A stretch of DNA of 64,000 nt from DATBGO01 sp963785765 (GCA_963785765.1 CAWAWM010000009.1:1-64000); one strand, 5' to 3'. Numbered from the stretch's first letter, positions 8,048 to 17,979 are shown. The notes: generated by a model from the letters alone, not told the origin. A program made the numbers and translations.

Positions 8048-9376
8048 ATGGCCGAGCAGTTGCGGATGACAGCGGAACTGCGGGCCTGGCTGACCGGGCT
8101 GCGGTCCAGCGATCCGGGCGCGGCGCGCGCCATCGGCGCAGTCATGTTGGCGCTGCTCACAGCGGGCGGGAAACTCGGCCAGCCACTGGTGCGGGAGCTA
8201 GGTCCGGCCGCCGCGCTGGACGACACCCACCTGGCGCTCGACCGCGCCTATCAGCGCGGACTTGACATCACGCAGGAGACCCGCCGGGCGGCCGCCGACG
8301 CGGCGACGGCGCGAAAGCGCGCTGCGGACCAGGTCGAGGCGGCACAGGCGCTGGTGACCCGATTCCAGGATCACCGCCGGCGGGCGGTCGCCGCCGGCCA
8401 GGAGCAGCTGGTCAGCCAGCTGGCGGGTGAGGAGGCCACCGCGCGTGATCACCTCGCCGGGCTCACCCTGCTCCTCGACCGCGCGGCCGCGGCCGAAGGC
8501 AGGCTCAGCGCATTCGCCCAGCGGCTGCAGCGCAGCGTCGACGCGTTCCGCACCCGCAAGGAGGTCCTCGAGGCCAGCTACACCGCGGCCGCCATCGAGC
8601 GCCTGATCGACAACGCCATGACGGCGCTAGCGACCGAGGCAGGCCCGTCACCGGCCGCAACGGGATCAGGCCCGGCGGGATCAGGTACGGCGAGATCAGG
8701 TACAGCGGGATCAGGTGAAGCGGAAAGCAACACCGTCCGGAGCGTGATCGTCGACAGGCCCCGAGAGATCCGCAGCGCCATACAGACCTTCAACCAGGAA
8801 ATACAGAACGAATATCAGCAGGCTGGCCTGGACTGCCCGGTGCTGGTCGACGGCCAGCGGGCACCGGACATCCTGGAGCTGCGGCCGCCGGGGCCGGACT
8901 GCACCGTGCGGATCCTGTTCGCGTTCGAGCCGGCCGACGTGCCGCTGCTGCTCGCCGTCCGGCAACCTCCCGATCAGGCTGAGGACGGCGCCAGGCTCGC
9001 CGCCGAGCGCCTGCAGCGGGCCCGCGCCGACGCCGCGCTGGCCATGCCTCCGGGCCAGGCCGGGCCGGTGTCCTATGACGCACAGTCCTTCCTGAGCGAG
9101 TTCTTCGCTGCTGAGAGCCAGGAGATCAGAACGCGGGCCGCGGATCTCGCTGCGCGGGCCAGCAGCCGCACGCTGGCACAGACCAGGATCTGGATGGGGC
9201 TCAGCCAGACCCAGGTGGCCGAGCGGATGAACGTCCGCCAGGAGCGGATCTCCGCCATCGAGCGCGGCGAGCTGACCGCGGCCGAAGTGCGAACCCTCGC
9301 TGCCTACGTCCGGGCACTGGGCGGCCGGCTTGAGGTAGCAGCGGATTTCGCCGGTGAACGTATCGTGCTGCGCTGA
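8048..9376 (+). CDS. Coiled-coil protein fused to HigB-like and HigA-like domains
   Basis: Three parts are visible in 442 residues. Residues 1-200 are long Ala/Arg/Glu/Gln-rich helices, probably coiled coil. A Gly/Ser/Thr repeat linker (about 204-222) follows. Residues about 270-335 contain ILELRPP, then VRILFAFEPADVPLLLAV and a basic helix, the order seen in HigB/Gp49-like RelE-fold toxins. Residues 374-442 are an XRE-type HTH (MGLSQTQVAERMNVRQERISAIERG) ending LAAYVRALGGRLEVAADF, as in HigA-type antitoxins of the Rv2021c kind. Toxin and antitoxin parts thus appear to be in one chain, antitoxin last. The start lies 6 bases after a CATAAT -10 element, consistent with a leaderless mRNA. It is a monocistronic gene wedged between aceE and the fatty-acid regulator. 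Toxic activity is unproven. Confidence 0.7.
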   Translation: MAEQLRMTAELRAWLTGLRSSDPGAARAIGAVMLALLTAGGKLGQPLVRELGPAAALDDTHLALDRAYQRGLDITQETRRAAADAATARKRAADQVEAAQALVTRFQDHRRRAVAAGQEQLVSQLAGEEATARDHLAGLTLLLDRAAAAEGRLSAFAQRLQRSVDAFRTRKEVLEASYTAAAIERLIDNAMTALATEAGPSPAATGSGPAGSGTARSGTAGSGEAESNTVRSVIVDRPREIRSAIQTFNQEIQNEYQQAGLDCPVLVDGQRAPDILELRPPGPDCTVRILFAFEPADVPLLLAVRQPPDQAEDGARLAAERLQRARADAALAMPPGQAGPVSYDAQSFLSEFFAAESQEIRTRAADLAARASSRTLAQTRIWMGLSQTQVAERMNVRQERISAIERGELTAAEVRTLAAYVRALGGRLEVAADFAGERIVLR

Positions 9377-9425
9377 ACAACCGATCCCGGCCCAGCCAGG
9401 CTGGGCCAGCGCGGGCAGCCAGGAG

Positions 9426-9510
9426 CCGGCCAGCTAGGCGATGACCGGCCAGCTAGGCGATGACCGGCCAGCTAGGCGATCACCGGTCAGCTCGGCGATG
9501 ACCGGCCAGG
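9426..9510. repeat. 19-bp tandem repeat
   Basis: Four and a half copies of CCGGCCAGCTAGGCGATGA, the last ones diverged. It lies downstream of the HigBA-like gene, with no spacers and no coding frame. Confidence 0.8.
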
Positions 9511-9636
9511 CGCACGCCGCCCCTCAAGCCGCGGGCGCTCAGGTCCGGGCCGCCAAGCCGCGACGGCGTGGCAGTTGAGGGGCCCGGCCGTGCACCGGAC
9601 TGCCCGCAGCCCGCTGACGCGTGGCAGGCTGGCAGG

Positions 9637-10932
9637 GTGACGAGCACGGAGCAGGGCGGCGACCCGCCGGCCCGCCGCCCGCTGAGCGGCCACATCCACG
9701 CTGCCCCGGTGCCGCCGGTACCGCCGGTACCGCCAGAGACCGGACGCATCCGCGCGGCGGCCGCCCGGCCAGGGACCGGGCACGTGCGCGGTGCGACCGT
9801 CAAGCGGCTGGAGCGGTCGATGGGCGCGCTGGGCACCGCGGCGATGACCTCCATGGACGTGCGGCTGCCGTGGTTCCGCGAGCTCTCGGCCGAGAACCGG
9901 TCCTGGCTCGGCCTGGTCGCCCAGGCCGGCGTCGCCGCGTTCGTCGACTGGATCAAGCACCCGGAACGGGGGCGGCCTGCCGTCGCCGGAGAGGTATTCG
10001 GGACCGCGCCGCGCGAGCTGGCCAGGGCCGTCACGCTGCAGCAAGCCGTGGAGATGGTGCGGGTCATCATCGATGTCGTCGAGGCGCAGGTCGAGGAGCT
10101 CGCGGCGCCCGGCGGCGAGGCCGAGCTGCGCGAGGCGGTGCTCCGCTACACCAGGGAGATAGCGTTCGGCGCGGCCCAGGTTTATGCCCGCACGGCGGAA
10201 GCGCGCGGAGCCTGGGATGCGCGCCTGGAAGCCCTCGTCGTCGATTCCCTGGTCCGCGGCGAGGTGGATGAGGGCCTGCAGTCCTGGGCCTCCGCGCTGA
10301 ACTGGTCGTCGGCGCCGGTCGCGGTCATGGCGGGTATCGCCGACGGCAGTGAGCCCGAAGGCCTCATCGACGAGCTTCGCATCATCGCCCGCCGGTCCAG
10401 GCTCGACCTGCTGGCGGGCGTACACGGGCACCGGCTGGTCGTCGTACTGGGCGGCGCCGCCGATTCGGTGCAGGCCGCGGGCCAGTTCGCGGGACGATTC
10501 GGCCCGGGCCCGGTGGTGGTCGGGCCATCGGTCGCGGACCTGCAGTCGGCTACCCTCTCGGCCAGCGCGGCGCTGGCCGGGCTCCGCGCCGCGGCGGCCT
10601 GGCCGGACGCTCCCCGGCCGGTCGCGGCCGCCGACCTGCTGCCCGAGCGCGCCCTCGATGGCGACGAATCGGCCGCCGCGGAGCTGATCAGCACGGTGTA
10701 CGAGCCGCTGTTGAGCGGCGGCTCGGCACTTCTCGACACGGTTATGACCTATCTGGAGCAAGGAAGCTCGCTCGAGGCGACCGCCCGGCTGTTGTTCGTC
10801 CATCCGAACACTGTCCGTTACCGGCTGCGCCGGGCCAGTGAGCTTACCGGCCTCATCCCCAGCGTGGGCAGGGACGGCTTCTCGCTCTGGATCGCCACGA
10901 TCCTCGGCCGTCTCGCGCACAAAGGAACATAG
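9637..10932 (+). CDS. fasR: PucR-type transcriptional activator of fatty-acid genes (FasR-like)
   Basis: A 431-residue CdaR/PucR-type regulator. The C-terminal helix-turn-helix (SLEATARLLFVHPNTVRYRLRRASELTG, split over residues 373-402) is the PucR_HTH signature, and the middle contains a GGDEF-like CdaR region (VVVLGGAADSVQAAGQFAGRFG). The N-terminal 40 residues are Pro-rich with PPV repeats and are not conserved; I start at GTG 9637. The gene directly precedes fabD, as SCO2386 (FasR, activator of the fab operon) does in Streptomyces coelicolor and as Rv2242 does in M. tuberculosis. The short intergenic region carries matching inverted repeats, so this protein probably activates fabD-fabH-acpP-fabF. 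Confidence 0.85.
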   Translation: MTSTEQGGDPPARRPLSGHIHAAPVPPVPPVPPETGRIRAAAARPGTGHVRGATVKRLERSMGALGTAAMTSMDVRLPWFRELSAENRSWLGLVAQAGVAAFVDWIKHPERGRPAVAGEVFGTAPRELARAVTLQQAVEMVRVIIDVVEAQVEELAAPGGEAELREAVLRYTREIAFGAAQVYARTAEARGAWDARLEALVVDSLVRGEVDEGLQSWASALNWSSAPVAVMAGIADGSEPEGLIDELRIIARRSRLDLLAGVHGHRLVVVLGGAADSVQAAGQFAGRFGPGPVVVGPSVADLQSATLSASAALAGLRAAAAWPDAPRPVAAADLLPERALDGDESAAAELISTVYEPLLSGGSALLDTVMTYLEQGSSLEATARLLFVHPNTVRYRLRRASELTGLIPSVGRDGFSLWIATILGRLAHKGT

Positions 10933-10933
10933 A

Positions 10934-11004
10934 CTGTAGGTTCTCTACAGAATCTGCGGGGCTAATTTCGTAGAGCCCGGTATCCATATGGTGGACTTCT
11001 ACAG
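10934..11004. promoter_or_regulatory. Operator region of the fab operon
   Basis: CTGTAG, 5 bases, CTACAG (10934-10950) is a perfect inverted repeat. A second TTCTACAG half-site stands at 10997-11004 and a CGTAGA half-site at 10969-10974. Spacing of the half-sites and the position directly before fabD fit binding of the upstream PucR-type activator; this is inference. Confidence 0.5.
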
Positions 11005-12221
11005 TGCATGCTAAGAGGATGCTCATTATCGCGGCGCCCGGTCAGGGCGCTCAGGCTCCCGGCTTCCTCGCTCCCTGGCTGGAGCTGCCCGGAGTCGCCG
11101 AGCAGCTCGCCTCGTGGTCCGAGCTCGCTGGGTGCGACCTCATCAGCTGCGGGACCGTCGCTGACGCCGACGAGATCAGGGACACCGCGATCGCCCAGCC
11201 CCTGCTGGTGGCGGCCGCGATCGCGGCCGCCGACGTCCTCCTGGGCGGCCTGGACGCGGCCGGTCAGCTGACCGGGGCGGTAGCCGGGCACAGCGTTGGC
11301 GAGCTCGCCGCGGGCGCGATCGCCGGAGCGCTGTCGCCGGAGGATGCGATGCGCCTGGTCCGGGTCCGCAGCCAGGCTATGGCCAAGGCGGCGGCTGCCG
11401 AGCCGACCGGCATGACAGCGGTGCTCGGCGGCGACGAGGCCACCGTGCTCGCCGCCATCGAAGCCAGCGACCTCACGCCCGCGAACATCAACGGCTCCGG
11501 GCAGATCGTCGCAGCGGGCGGAGTCGACCAGCTGGCTGCCTTCGCCGCGAATCCGCCCGCCGGGGCGAGGCTGCGCCCGCTGTCAGTCGCCGGCGCGTTC
11601 CACACCAGCTACATGTCCACCGCTGAGGACGCGCTGCGCACCGGGGCGGCGTCGGTCAGCGTGACCGATCCCGCCCTGCCGCTGCTGTCCAACGCCGACG
11701 GCAGCGTGGTCCGCAGCGGAGCCGACTGGCTGGAGCGGATCATTGCCCAGGTGAGCCTGCCGGTGCGCTGGGACAAGTGCATGCAGCAGATGAGCCGCCT
11801 GGGCGTGACCGCGCTGATCGAGCTTCCGCCTGCGGGTACACTGACTGGGCTGGCCCGCCGGGCGCTGCCCGGGGTCCAGCTGATCGCACTGAAGTCACCC
11901 GCCGGACTGGAGAGCGCCCGCGAACTGGTCGCGACGCACTCGCATTCCGACGGTCACGTCGACAGCCACTTGCCGGAGTGGCGGCTGCTGGTCGCGCCCC
12001 TCGCGGGAGTTTTCCGGGCGGACCGCGACGAGACGGGCACCACCACACCGGGCGCCACGGTCAGCATCGGCTCCGCGCTCGGCCAGGTGGAGACCCGCGG
12101 TGGCAGCCACCAGGTAGCTCCATCCTTCCCGGCGACGATCATCGAATGGCTGGTCGAGGACGGTGACCCGGTCAGCGCCGGGCAGCCGCTAGTCCGGCTC
12201 CAGCCGGACGGCAGTGACTGA
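11004..12221 (+). CDS. fabD: Malonyl-CoA:ACP transacylase with C-terminal biotinyl-like domain
   Basis: FabD loads malonate onto ACP. Residues 6-310 are the transferase: the N-terminal APGQGAQAPGF, the nucleophile S97 in GHSVGE, and AFHTSYM with the catalytic histidine. Typical FabD proteins end near 310 aa; here about 90 residues follow. They read as a biotinyl/lipoyl barrel-sandwich: WRLLVAPLAGVF, then GSALGQVE, and PATIIEWLVEDGDPVSAGQ near the end. The hairpin that would carry the modified lysine (MKM in carriers) reads RGGSH, so it cannot be biotinylated. I use GTG 11004, eight bases after GGTGGA; ATG 11019 would also fit the family. First gene of the fab operon. Confidence 0.9.
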   Translation: MHAKRMLIIAAPGQGAQAPGFLAPWLELPGVAEQLASWSELAGCDLISCGTVADADEIRDTAIAQPLLVAAAIAAADVLLGGLDAAGQLTGAVAGHSVGELAAGAIAGALSPEDAMRLVRVRSQAMAKAAAAEPTGMTAVLGGDEATVLAAIEASDLTPANINGSGQIVAAGGVDQLAAFAANPPAGARLRPLSVAGAFHTSYMSTAEDALRTGAASVSVTDPALPLLSNADGSVVRSGADWLERIIAQVSLPVRWDKCMQQMSRLGVTALIELPPAGTLTGLARRALPGVQLIALKSPAGLESARELVATHSHSDGHVDSHLPEWRLLVAPLAGVFRADRDETGTTTPGATVSIGSALGQVETRGGSHQVAPSFPATIIEWLVEDGDPVSAGQPLVRLQPDGSD

Positions 12222-12277
12222 GTCCGGACAGTCCGCCACACCATCCCATCGGCCAAACACCGAAAGGCAGCAACCAG

Positions 12278-13246
12278 ATGCGACTCACCGAAGGCGCTCC
12301 GGGCGCCCGGATCCTTGCTTTCGGCGGTTATCAGCCCGCCCAGGTCGTGACCAATCACGATCTCGCGGCGACCATGGAGACCAGCGACGAATGGATCAAG
12401 AGCCGGGTCGGCATCAGCAGCCGCCGGATCGCGGCGCCGGACGAGACGGTCGCCGACATGGCCACGGCGGCGGGCGGGAAGGCGCTGGCCGCCAGCGGCC
12501 TGGCCCCGGTCGACATCGACCTGGTCATCGTGGCTACCTGCACGCCGGAAGTCCAGATTCCGAACACCGCGGCCACCGTCGCGCAGCGGCTCGGCATCGG
12601 CGCTCCGGGCGCCTACGACCTGAACGCGGCCTGTGCGGGCTTCTGCTACGCGCTGGCCAATGCCAACGATGCCATCCGGGCCGGTACCGCTCGCAATGTG
12701 CTGGTGATCGGGGCCGAGAAACTGTCGCACTGGGTGGACTGGACGGATCGGTCGACCGCCATCATCTTCGCGGACGGTGCGGGCGCCGCCGTCGTGGGCC
12801 CGGTGACCGAACCGGATGAGCTGCCCGGAATCGGGCCCGTGGTCTGGGGCAGCGCCGGGCACATGGCGGACAAGATCTTCATCGCCGACCGTAACTCGTT
12901 CATCTTCCAGGAAGGCCAGGCGGTCTTCCGCTGGGCGACCACCGCGCTGCATCCGGTCGCGCTGGAGGCCTGCAAGGAAGCGGGCGTGGACCCGGCCGAC
13001 TTGGCCGCCTTCGTTCCGCACCAGGCCAACCTGAGGATCGTCGAGGCCATCGCGCGCAAGATCGGCGCACCGCAGGCCATCGTCGCCGACGACATCGTCA
13101 ATGCCGGCAACACCTCGTCGGCGTCTATCCCGCTCGCGCTGTCCAGGATGCTGGAGCGCGGCGAGATCGGATCCGGCGCCCACGTCCTGATCCTGGGCTT
13201 CGGCGCCGGCATCTGCTACGCCGGCCAGGTGATCACGGTACCCTGA
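12278..13246 (+). CDS. fabH: 3-oxoacyl-ACP synthase III
   Basis: KAS III starts each fatty acid by condensing acyl-CoA with malonyl-ACP. The Cys-His-Asn triad is complete: C119 in NAACAGF, H248 in VPHQANLR and N278 in NAGNTSSAS. Length 322 aa is normal. N-terminal DEWIKSRVGISSRR carries the CoA-contacting tryptophan and arginine typical of FabH. GAAAGG precedes the ATG. It follows fabD by about 56 bases and is read with acpP and fabF. Mycobacteria lack fabH at this place, so the arrangement is Streptomyces-like; in such bacteria the enzyme usually accepts branched-chain primers, although substrate choice cannot be read here. Confidence 0.95.
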   Translation: MRLTEGAPGARILAFGGYQPAQVVTNHDLAATMETSDEWIKSRVGISSRRIAAPDETVADMATAAGGKALAASGLAPVDIDLVIVATCTPEVQIPNTAATVAQRLGIGAPGAYDLNAACAGFCYALANANDAIRAGTARNVLVIGAEKLSHWVDWTDRSTAIIFADGAGAAVVGPVTEPDELPGIGPVVWGSAGHMADKIFIADRNSFIFQEGQAVFRWATTALHPVALEACKEAGVDPADLAAFVPHQANLRIVEAIARKIGAPQAIVADDIVNAGNTSSASIPLALSRMLERGEIGSGAHVLILGFGAGICYAGQVITVP

Positions 13247-13325
13247 CGCGCGCCCCGGGCCAGCCCGGGACCGCGGCACCAGTCAATGCCAGCGAAAGAA
13301 ACAAAAGAAGGAGAGAACGCATCCC

Positions 13326-13580
13326 ATGTCCATGACGGAACAGGAAATCCTGGCAGGCCTCGGCGAGATCATCGATGAGGTCGCGGGCGTGCCCGCCGAC
13401 CAGGTGACCCCCGACAAGACGTTCGTCGACGACCTTGACATTGATTCGCTGTCGATGGTGGAGATCGCCGTGGCGGCCCAGGACAAGTTCGGCGTCGAGA
13501 TTCCCGATGACCAGCTCAAGGACCTCAAGACCGTGCAGGACGTGATCGATTACGTCCGGCGCGCGGCCGTATCGGCCTGA
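13326..13580 (+). CDS. acpP: Acyl carrier protein
   Basis: An 84-residue acidic four-helix carrier. The phosphopantetheine attachment site is S41 in DLDIDSLSMVEI, and helix III reads DLKTVQDVIDYV. The protein carries growing acyl chains between the Fab enzymes. The ribosome site AAGGAGAGAA lies upstream of the ATG at 13326; an internal ATG two codons later is also possible. It sits between fabH and fabF with intergenic gaps of about 80 bases each, in the usual actinobacterial operon order. Nothing is unusual in the sequence. Confidence 0.96.
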   Translation: MSMTEQEILAGLGEIIDEVAGVPADQVTPDKTFVDDLDIDSLSMVEIAVAAQDKFGVEIPDDQLKDLKTVQDVIDYVRRAAVSA

Positions 13581-13658
13581 GGCGAGCAAGGCAGCGCAGC
13601 GGCGCCGCCCGGGCCGCCAGGCCCGGCGCGTCGCCTGACCTGAGGGAGCAGGAAGACT

Positions 13659-14906
<1,248 letters not shown>

Positions 14907-14940
14907 CCCGAGCCTGCGCGTCCGAACCGAGGAGACTGAC

Positions 14941-16434
14941 GTGACCATCCTGGGCAACCGGATTCCCGTTACCCCAGTACCGATCGCGGCCGCCTCCCCG
15001 GCCCTCGCCGCCAACGGGGCGGCCGCGGAGGCTCCTGCGCTGCCTGACGTCAGCGCCGGCAGCCGTGATCCGCGGGCCCGGCTGGGCTGGCTCTTCGATC
15101 CGGGCACGCTGAAGCTGCTGATCCCGCCGGACACCAGTGGCGTGCTCACCGGGACCGGTTGCATTGACGGCATGCCCGCCGTCGCGTTCGCCAGCGACCC
15201 GCGGGTGCAGGGCGGCGCGATGGGCACCGCCGGCTGCGATGCGATCGTGACCGCGTACGACTACGCGATCGAGAACGGCGCCCCGGTGATCGGGCTCTGG
15301 CACTCGGGCGGCGCGCGGCTGCGCGAGGGCGTGGAGAGCCTGCACGCGGTGGGCACGGTGTTCGCCGCCATGACGCGGGCGTCCGGGGTGGTGCCGCAGA
15401 TCTCGGTGGTCCTCGGCGCGGCGGCCGGCGGAGCGGCCTACGGCCCGGCCCTCACCGACCTGGTGATCCTCTCCGACCGCGGCCGGATCTTCGTCACCGG
15501 CCCAGACGTGGTCCGCAGCGTGACCGGCGAGGATGTCGATTCCGAACGGCTCGGCGGTCCCGAGCCGCACAGCCGGCGCTCGGGCGTCGTGCACCTGGTC
15601 ACGGAGTCGGACGGCGACGCGATCAGCAAGGCCAGGCAGCTCGCCCTGCTGCTGGGCCGTCCGGGGCCGACCGACACCGCACCGGAGGTTAGCCACGATG
15701 TCGACCTCGCCGAGCTGCTGCCCGAGTCGGCCAGGCGCGCTTATGACGTGCATCCGCTGATCGCCGGGCTGCTGGACGAGCCGGGTATTGAACTGCATCC
15801 GCGCTGGGCGCCGAACGTAGTCACCACGCTGGGCCGGCTGGCAGGCCGGTCGGTCGGGGTCATCGCCAACAACCCGCTCCGGCTGGGCGGCTGCCTCGAT
15901 GCGACCTCCGCCGAGAAGGCCGCGAGGTTCGTGCGGATGTGCGATGCGTTCGGCGTGCCGCTCGTCGTGGTCGTCGACGTGCCTGGCTACCTGCCTGGCG
16001 TCGGCCAGGAGTGGGACGGCGTGGTCCGCCGGGGCGCCAAGCTGCTGCACGCGTTCGCGGAGGCGACCGTCCCGCGGGTAACGCTGGTGACGCGCAAGGC
16101 CTACGGCGGCGCTTACATCGCGATGAACTCGCGGGCCCTCGGCGCCACCCGGGTTTTTGCCTGGCCAGGTGCCGAGGTCGCGGTGATGGGCGCGGTGGCC
16201 GCGGTGCGGATCTTGCACCGGCGGACCCTCGCCGACGTGCCGGCCGAGCGCAGGCACGAGGCGGAGGCCGAGCTGGCCGCCGAGCATGAGCGCGAGGCGG
16301 GCGGCCTGCCGCGCGCGATCGCGCTCGGCGTCGTGGACGAGATCGTCGAGCCCGCCGACACCAGGGCGGCACTCGCCCGCGCGATCGCCGAGGCTCCGGC
16401 CCGCCGCGGTCAGCACGGCAACATCCCGCTCTGA
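14941..16434 (+). CDS. Acyl-CoA carboxylase beta (carboxyltransferase) subunit
   Basis: A biotin-dependent carboxyltransferase that moves CO2 from biotin to acetyl- or propionyl-CoA, giving malonyl- or methylmalonyl-CoA. Both crotonase-fold halves are visible: N-half WHSGGARLREG and LGAAAGGAAYGPALTD, C-half VPGYLPGVGQEWDG and KAYGGAYIAMNS, with the paired glycines that form the oxyanion holes. Length is 497 aa, slightly longer than AccD6 (about 473) because of an Ala-rich N-terminus. The place after the KAS gene equals that of accD6 in mycobacteria, so it probably supplies malonyl-CoA to the preceding operon. The biotin-carrying alpha subunit must be encoded elsewhere. Confidence 0.9.
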   Translation: MTILGNRIPVTPVPIAAASPALAANGAAAEAPALPDVSAGSRDPRARLGWLFDPGTLKLLIPPDTSGVLTGTGCIDGMPAVAFASDPRVQGGAMGTAGCDAIVTAYDYAIENGAPVIGLWHSGGARLREGVESLHAVGTVFAAMTRASGVVPQISVVLGAAAGGAAYGPALTDLVILSDRGRIFVTGPDVVRSVTGEDVDSERLGGPEPHSRRSGVVHLVTESDGDAISKARQLALLLGRPGPTDTAPEVSHDVDLAELLPESARRAYDVHPLIAGLLDEPGIELHPRWAPNVVTTLGRLAGRSVGVIANNPLRLGGCLDATSAEKAARFVRMCDAFGVPLVVVVDVPGYLPGVGQEWDGVVRRGAKLLHAFAEATVPRVTLVTRKAYGGAYIAMNSRALGATRVFAWPGAEVAVMGAVAAVRILHRRTLADVPAERRHEAEAELAAEHEREAGGLPRAIALGVVDEIVEPADTRAALARAIAEAPARRGQHGNIPL

Positions 16435-16436
16435 GC

Positions 16437-17255
16437 TCAGCTCCCGAACGCCTCGCGGGCCGCGGCAGCGCCCGGCCTGGCCCGGTCCCAGTACTCATAC
16501 GTGCCCGCATCGCGCAGTTCGCGGGCGGCCTGCGCGGCCGCGTCCAGCGCCGCGAAGGCGAACGCCCCGCCCACCGAGATCCGGCGCACGCCGAGTTCCG
16601 CCAGCTCGGCCACTGGCGGTGCCGCCGGCAGCGCCAGCACGCTGACCGGCCGGTCCAGGGCCGCGACCAGGTCACGCAGCTGGTCCGCTCTGATCAGGCC
16701 GGGAGCGAACAGCACGTCAGCGCCCGCGTCCTGGTAGCGCTGCAGCCTGGCGATGGTGTCAGCCAGGTCGACCCGGCCGCGCAGGTAGTTCTCGGCCCTG
16801 GCCGTCAGGACCAGCTGGCCGGGCCCGTTGTGGGCGGCCTCGGCGGCGGCCGCCACCCGCTCGGCGGCCAGCACCGGGTCGTAGATCGGGGCGTCCGCGT
16901 GCCCGGTGAAGTCCTCTACCGAGCAGCCGGCCAGCCCCGCGTCCAGGGCCAGCCGGACCGTCTGCGCGACGCCCTCCGGCTCGTCGGCGAAGCAGTTCTC
17001 CAGGTCGGCGGAGACCGGCAGATCGGTCGCTCCGGCCAGCCAGGCGCCATGTGCTATCGCCTCGTCACGGGTGACCGTGCCGTCGAGCTGGCCGAGCGTC
17101 GCGGCGAAACCGCTGCTCGTGGTGGCCAGGGCCGCGAATCCCAGCGAGGCGAACAGCCGGGCTGAGCCGCGGTCCCAGGCGTTGGGCATGAGCAGCGGCG
17201 TGCCCTCATGGTGCAGGGCCAGAAACCGGGCTGCCTTCTCAGTCTGGGTGGGCAT
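16437..17255 (-). CDS. PEP mutase / isocitrate lyase superfamily protein
   Basis: A 272-aa alpha/beta barrel of the PEP phosphonomutase/isocitrate lyase superfamily: LLMPNAWDRGSARLF at the N-terminus, SADLENCF with the metal-binding aspartate, and AGCSVEDFTG. The KKCGH cysteine loop of true isocitrate and methylisocitrate lyases is absent, so it should act on a different small oxoacid (phosphonopyruvate- or oxaloacetate-type). The start at 17255 gives the family N-terminus MPTQTEKAARFLALH; the longer upstream frame is arginine-rich and overlaps its neighbour. It converges with the carboxyltransferase gene, with only two bases between the stops. Likely transcribed after the FMN-binding gene upstream. 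Confidence 0.8.
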   Translation of the reverse strand: MPTQTEKAARFLALHHEGTPLLMPNAWDRGSARLFASLGFAALATTSSGFAATLGQLDGTVTRDEAIAHGAWLAGATDLPVSADLENCFADEPEGVAQTVRLALDAGLAGCSVEDFTGHADAPIYDPVLAAERVAAAAEAAHNGPGQLVLTARAENYLRGRVDLADTIARLQRYQDAGADVLFAPGLIRADQLRDLVAALDRPVSVLALPAAPPVAELAELGVRRISVGGAFAFAALDAAAQAARELRDAGTYEYWDRARPGAAAAREAFGS

Positions 17256-17265
17256 AAGGGCGAAT

Positions 17266-17979
17266 CTATCGGGCGTCCGGCCGGTACGCCGCCCGGCCGG
17301 CTCGATCCCGGATGTGCGGCGGCACGCCGGTGCCCGCCGGCAGCGCGGGATCGGGGACGGGCTGCTGCCAGAACGAGGCCAGCGGCAACTCCCCCGCCCA
17401 CAGGCCGAGCGCCGCATCGGGGCTGTCGGCATCGTCGGGCGGCCCGCAGCGGATCTTGACCGACGCCTCGTCCAGCGGCATCGCGAGCAGGCTGGTCGCG
17501 GCCAGTTCCTTGCGGCTGGGCCGGCGCGCGTAGTCCCATTGCCCGGGGGCCAGGTGCTCGGACAGCGCGCGCAAGCCGGCGATCTTCTGCTCCGGATCGG
17601 TGATCAGCCTCGGCACCGCGTAGATCATCGCGCTGCGGTAGTTGACCGCGTGCTCGAACACCGACCGGGCCAGCACCAGGCCATCGAGCACCGTCACGGT
17701 CAGGCACGCCATCGCATCGCTGTCCAGGCTGCGGCTGGCCACCGAGCCGTGCACGTAGACCTGCTCGTCGTCGAATCCGTAGCCGGTCGGCACCACCATG
17801 GGCACCCCGTCCACGATGACGCCCAGATGAGCCACCAGCCCGGCCCGCAGCACGGCGAACAGCTCGGACCGCTCCCGGCGGCCCTGCTCGCGCAGCCGCC
17901 GGTGCCGGGTGCGCGGCGTCGCCGACAGCGCCTTCGGAGCGGGCACCTTCGAAGCGGGCTCAGCGTGCGGATTAGTCAT
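17266..17979 (-). CDS. Pyridoxamine 5'-phosphate oxidase family (FMN-binding) protein
   Basis: A 237-aa split-barrel flavoprotein. The N-terminal region VLRAGLVAHLGVIVDGVPMVVPTGYGFDDEQVYVHG is the Pyridox_ox_2 strand set, and VNYRSAMIYAVPRLI follows. Family members use FMN or a haem-like ligand; NimA-type nitroreductases belong here, but the precise substrate is unknown. The C-terminal half (ASVKIRCGPPDDA, then LGLWAGELPL) is also standard for the actinobacterial subgroup. The first 20 residues are probably disordered. It precedes the PEP-mutase-like gene by 10 bases on the same strand, so the two form an operon. Confidence 0.8.
   Translation of the reverse strand: MTNPHAEPASKVPAPKALSATPRTRHRRLREQGRRERSELFAVLRAGLVAHLGVIVDGVPMVVPTGYGFDDEQVYVHGSVASRSLDSDAMACLTVTVLDGLVLARSVFEHAVNYRSAMIYAVPRLITDPEQKIAGLRALSEHLAPGQWDYARRPSRKELAATSLLAMPLDEASVKIRCGPPDDADSPDAALGLWAGELPLASFWQQPVPDPALPAGTGVPPHIRDRAGRAAYRPDAR

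Noticed and set aside
9426..9510. Possible CRISPR array
   Set aside because: Repeats are head-to-tail with no spacers and no cas genes. The same holds for the other arrays.
16437..17255. Methylisocitrate or isocitrate lyase
   Set aside because: The KKCGH catalytic loop is missing, so only the superfamily is named.
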